From: JACRPI01 sp041671005
Lineage (GTDB): Archaea; Nanobdellota; Nanobdellia; Woesearchaeales; DSVV01
Assembly (NCBI GenBank): GCA_041671005.1
Contig: JBAZCJ010000027.1
Location: 1-14,767, forward strand
Reading direction: 5' to 3'
DNA length: 14,767 nt
Below the pieces are notes generated by a model. That model did not search any database and was not told the origin of the DNA. It was given only the letters and a program-made list of their open reading frames with translations. Below, one piece after another: positions 12,813 through 14,767 of the stretch. The translations under genes were made by a program, and so were the position numbers. Positions within the stretch are counted from its first letter, which is position 1. Every line of letters starts with the position of its first letter.

Positions 12813-14012
12813 TCAAATCCGTGCAATTTTTTCTATTTCATCACAGAATATATTCGCTTCTTCTTCAGTATTATAAAAATACATAGATGCTCGTGCAGTG
12901 CCTTTCATGTTGTGTTTGTTAAACCAGCTATGAACGCAATGTGCTCCGCTTCGAATCATAATATTTTTTGATGAATTTAATATACCAGAAATGTGGTGTA
13001 TGTCTTTTCCGTTGATAATAAATGAAAATATTCCGCTTCTTTTTTTAGGATCTTCAGGTCCATAAATAGTGACTTTATTTTTTAATCGTTCAGTTACTGT
13101 TTTATTCAGTGTGTGTTCATGTTTTTCAACATTATTCATACCAACTCTCTCCAAATATTTACATGCTTCCCCTAATCCAATAATCCCAGCATAATCTTGT
13201 AATCCTGCTTCAAATTTGTGAGGAACTTTTTCAGGAACAAAAGAATCATAGGTGGAATCAAGAACAGTTTCGCCACCAACAATAAATTGGTCTAATTGTT
13301 CAAGCCTATCCTTTTTACCATACAAAACACCTGTTCCTGTTGGCCCAATCATTTTATGGCCTGAAAAGGAGAAAAAATCAGCACCAAGATTTTGAATATT
13401 AACTTCTGCACTTGGAACACTTTGTGCACCATCAACAAGCAGTGCAGCACCATGTTCATGTGTTATTTTTGCAATTTCGCGTATAGGGTTTGTGACGCCA
13501 TCTAAATTTGAGGTATGGACTATTGAAACTAATTTAGTATTTTCTGTAAATGCATTCTCAAAATTTTCCAGAGAAAATGTGTTGTCAGCGTTACTTTCAA
13601 CAACAGTTAACGAAGTTTCTTTTTGTGTTTTTAGTTTTAGCCATGGAACAAGATTTGAGTTATGTTCTTTGTCGCTAATAATAATGTTGTCTCCTTTTTG
13701 AAGTCCAAAACTATTTGCAACAAGGTTAATTCCTTCTGTCGTATTTCGTGTAAAAACAATTTCTTCATCTTTTTTTGCATGAATAAATGATTTCATTGCA
13801 TGTCGTGTTTTTGCAACCTGTGTTTCAACCTCTTTTGCAAGAGTGTGAGAACTTCTTCCGCCACAGGCAGTATATTTAGTGTAATAATCATGCATTGCAT
13901 CAAGAACTTGTGTTGGTTTTAATGACATACACGCATTGTCAAAGTAAATCATTTTCTGTTGAAGAATAGGAAAATCTTTTCGATATTTGTCTGGATTAAA
14001 TCCAAATATCAT
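12813..14012 (-). CDS. SufS-like cysteine desulfurase (class V PLP aminotransferase family)
   Basis: PLP enzyme that takes sulfur from cysteine as an enzyme persulfide for Fe-S cluster or thio-modification pathways; some family members act on selenocysteine. 399 residues is the SufS length. Motifs: YFDNACMSLKP (23-33), EHNSNLVPW with His117 stacking on PLP, VDGAQSVP with Asp194, SGHKMIGPTGTGVLYG with the PLP lysine Lys220, and RSGAHCVHSWF with Cys359 as the likely persulfide cysteine (SufS RTGHHCA). The C-terminus ends with the usual ARASMYFYNTEEE. The segment GGRSSHTLAKEVE replaces the RGVHTLS of typical SufS, so this is a divergent branch. Its ATG overlaps the stop of the thioredoxin-fold gene in ATGA, indicating translational coupling. 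No SufU/IscU scaffold is in the window. Confidence 0.9.
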   Translation of the reverse strand: MIFGFNPDKYRKDFPILQQKMIYFDNACMSLKPTQVLDAMHDYYTKYTACGGRSSHTLAKEVETQVAKTRHAMKSFIHAKKDEEIVFTRNTTEGINLVANSFGLQKGDNIIISDKEHNSNLVPWLKLKTQKETSLTVVESNADNTFSLENFENAFTENTKLVSIVHTSNLDGVTNPIREIAKITHEHGAALLVDGAQSVPSAEVNIQNLGADFFSFSGHKMIGPTGTGVLYGKKDRLEQLDQFIVGGETVLDSTYDSFVPEKVPHKFEAGLQDYAGIIGLGEACKYLERVGMNNVEKHEHTLNKTVTERLKNKVTIYGPEDPKKRSGIFSFIINGKDIHHISGILNSSKNIMIRSGAHCVHSWFNKHNMKGTARASMYFYNTEEEANIFCDEIEKIARI

Positions 14013-14749
14013 TGCAGTTCCTCGTCTATAATTGTTTGGAAAGTTTTTAATGGTTTTGGACCAACAATCACTTGATCATTAATAAAAAATGTTGGTGTTC
14101 CTTCAACACCTGCATAAATTGCTGTAAGAGTATCTTCATCAACAAGGTCTTTATATCGTTGTTCTGTAAGGCATTGTTCAAATGCAGGAATATCTAAATT
14201 TAATTCCTGTGCAATGCTTGTGAAAGTTAATGTTGCATTAGTTTGCATATCAAAAAGTCTTTTATGATATGCTTCAAATGTCCCTTGTTCATCTGCGCAT
14301 GCAGCTGCAAGTCCGGATTCTAAACTATTAAGATGACTAGGAAGTACGAATGTTCTATATTGGAGATTAACGCGTCCTTCATAGTATGCAAGGACTTCAT
14401 CAATAACAGTTTGTGCTTTCATTGTGTACGGGCAGGAATAACAACCAAATTCAATAATGGTTAACTCTGCATTAGGACTGCCAATGTTTGTTCTATTTTC
14501 TTGAACTCCTGGTGAAGTTAATTCAGTGTGCGTGTCAATTTCTGTTTCAGAAACTCCACTATTTTGTCCAGTTGGATCAAATATGCAAAATTCATTTGAT
14601 TCAGGTCCATTGCAGTTGCCATATTGTGTATAATTGTAAACTCCAATTGTACTCGTAAAAAAACTCCAGATAAATATGACCAAAACGATCCATGAAATAA
14701 ATTTGTAATTATTATAGAACATTTGTGCTACTCGGGGAGATAATGTCAT
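14009..14749 (-). CDS. Membrane-anchored DsbA-like thiol oxidoreductase/isomerase
   Basis: Thioredoxin-fold protein of the DsbA/DsbC/DsbG type (246 residues from the ATG at 14749). A single hydrophobic segment at about 17-38 (FISWIVLVIFIWSFFTS) acts as signal anchor, placing the domain outside the membrane. A linker with Cys46 and Cys55 and many Thr/Asn follows. The catalytic domain starts near 88 (GSPNAELTIIEFGCYSCPYT) with active-site CYSC at 103-106. A helical insertion has Cys151 and Cys193, and the cis-proline loop is GTPTFFIN with Pro219. The active-site pair and cis-Pro indicate a working disulfide enzyme; oxidase versus isomerase is undecided. An AGGA purine stretch supports the ATG at 14749, but the frame stays open to the window edge (a TTG at 14764 is in frame), so a further upstream start is possible. 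Coupled to the desulfurase by a 4-nt overlap. Confidence 0.87.
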   Translation of the reverse strand: MTLSPRVAQMFYNNYKFISWIVLVIFIWSFFTSTIGVYNYTQYGNCNGPESNEFCIFDPTGQNSGVSETEIDTHTELTSPGVQENRTNIGSPNAELTIIEFGCYSCPYTMKAQTVIDEVLAYYEGRVNLQYRTFVLPSHLNSLESGLAAACADEQGTFEAYHKRLFDMQTNATLTFTSIAQELNLDIPAFEQCLTEQRYKDLVDEDTLTAIYAGVEGTPTFFINDQVIVGPKPLKTFQTIIDEELQ

Positions 14750-14767
14750 TGCTTTTCCTGTCAAATC

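Overview
The window reads as a piece of an AT-rich archaeal chromosome (about one third G+C by eye). The archaeal assignment rests on a Rpo7/RpoE' - Spt4 - ribosomal protein S24e - S27ae cluster behind a PIN-domain gene, on a deoxyhypusine synthase family gene, on TATA-like boxes about 25-35 nt upstream of several first genes that lack a Shine-Dalgarno (SD) sequence, and on AGGTGA-type SDs in front of internal operon genes. The small information-processing cluster, the lineage-specific unknowns and a surface protein with a CGNxICxxxEN...CPxDC motif suggest a DPANN lineage of the Woesearchaeota/Pacearchaeota kind. That lineage call is inference.

Layout. Bases 1-1113 (+): the C-terminal part of a DEAD-box RNA helicase cut by the window edge. 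1211-3165 (-): three genes of unknown function, including a 55-residue gene with a good SD inside the only non-coding-looking stretch of about 300 bases (1114-1419). 3279-4972 (+): the transcription/translation operon PIN - rpo7 - spt4 - rps24e - rps27ae; the S27ae has lost three of its four zinc-ribbon cysteines. 5013-6256 (-): a secreted or lipid-anchored protein whose reading frame is broken by an apparent one-base deletion in an A/T run. 6439-8973 (+): a fold-III PLP amino-acid decarboxylase followed 9 nt later by an agmatinase. 9043-9534 (+): a YbaK/ProX-type aminoacyl-tRNA deacylase. 9577-10515 (-): a tandem-duplicated Lrp/AsnC regulator. 10624-11559 (+): a queuosine-salvage (Qng1/DUF2419) protein. 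11557-11646: two adjacent hairpins that together form a larger inverted repeat. 11741-12763 (+): a deoxyhypusine synthase family protein. 12813-14749 (-): a membrane-anchored DsbA-like thioredoxin-fold protein whose stop codon overlaps the start of a SufS-like cysteine desulfurase.

The genes on the right half form a theme. The decarboxylase plus agmatinase would make putrescine from arginine via agmatine. The deoxyhypusine synthase relative uses polyamines, either to modify aIF5A or to make homospermidine. Interleaved are two tRNA-related genes (trans-editing deacylase, queuine release). No spermidine synthase, aIF5A, tRNA, rRNA, CRISPR array or recognisable transposase is visible in the window.
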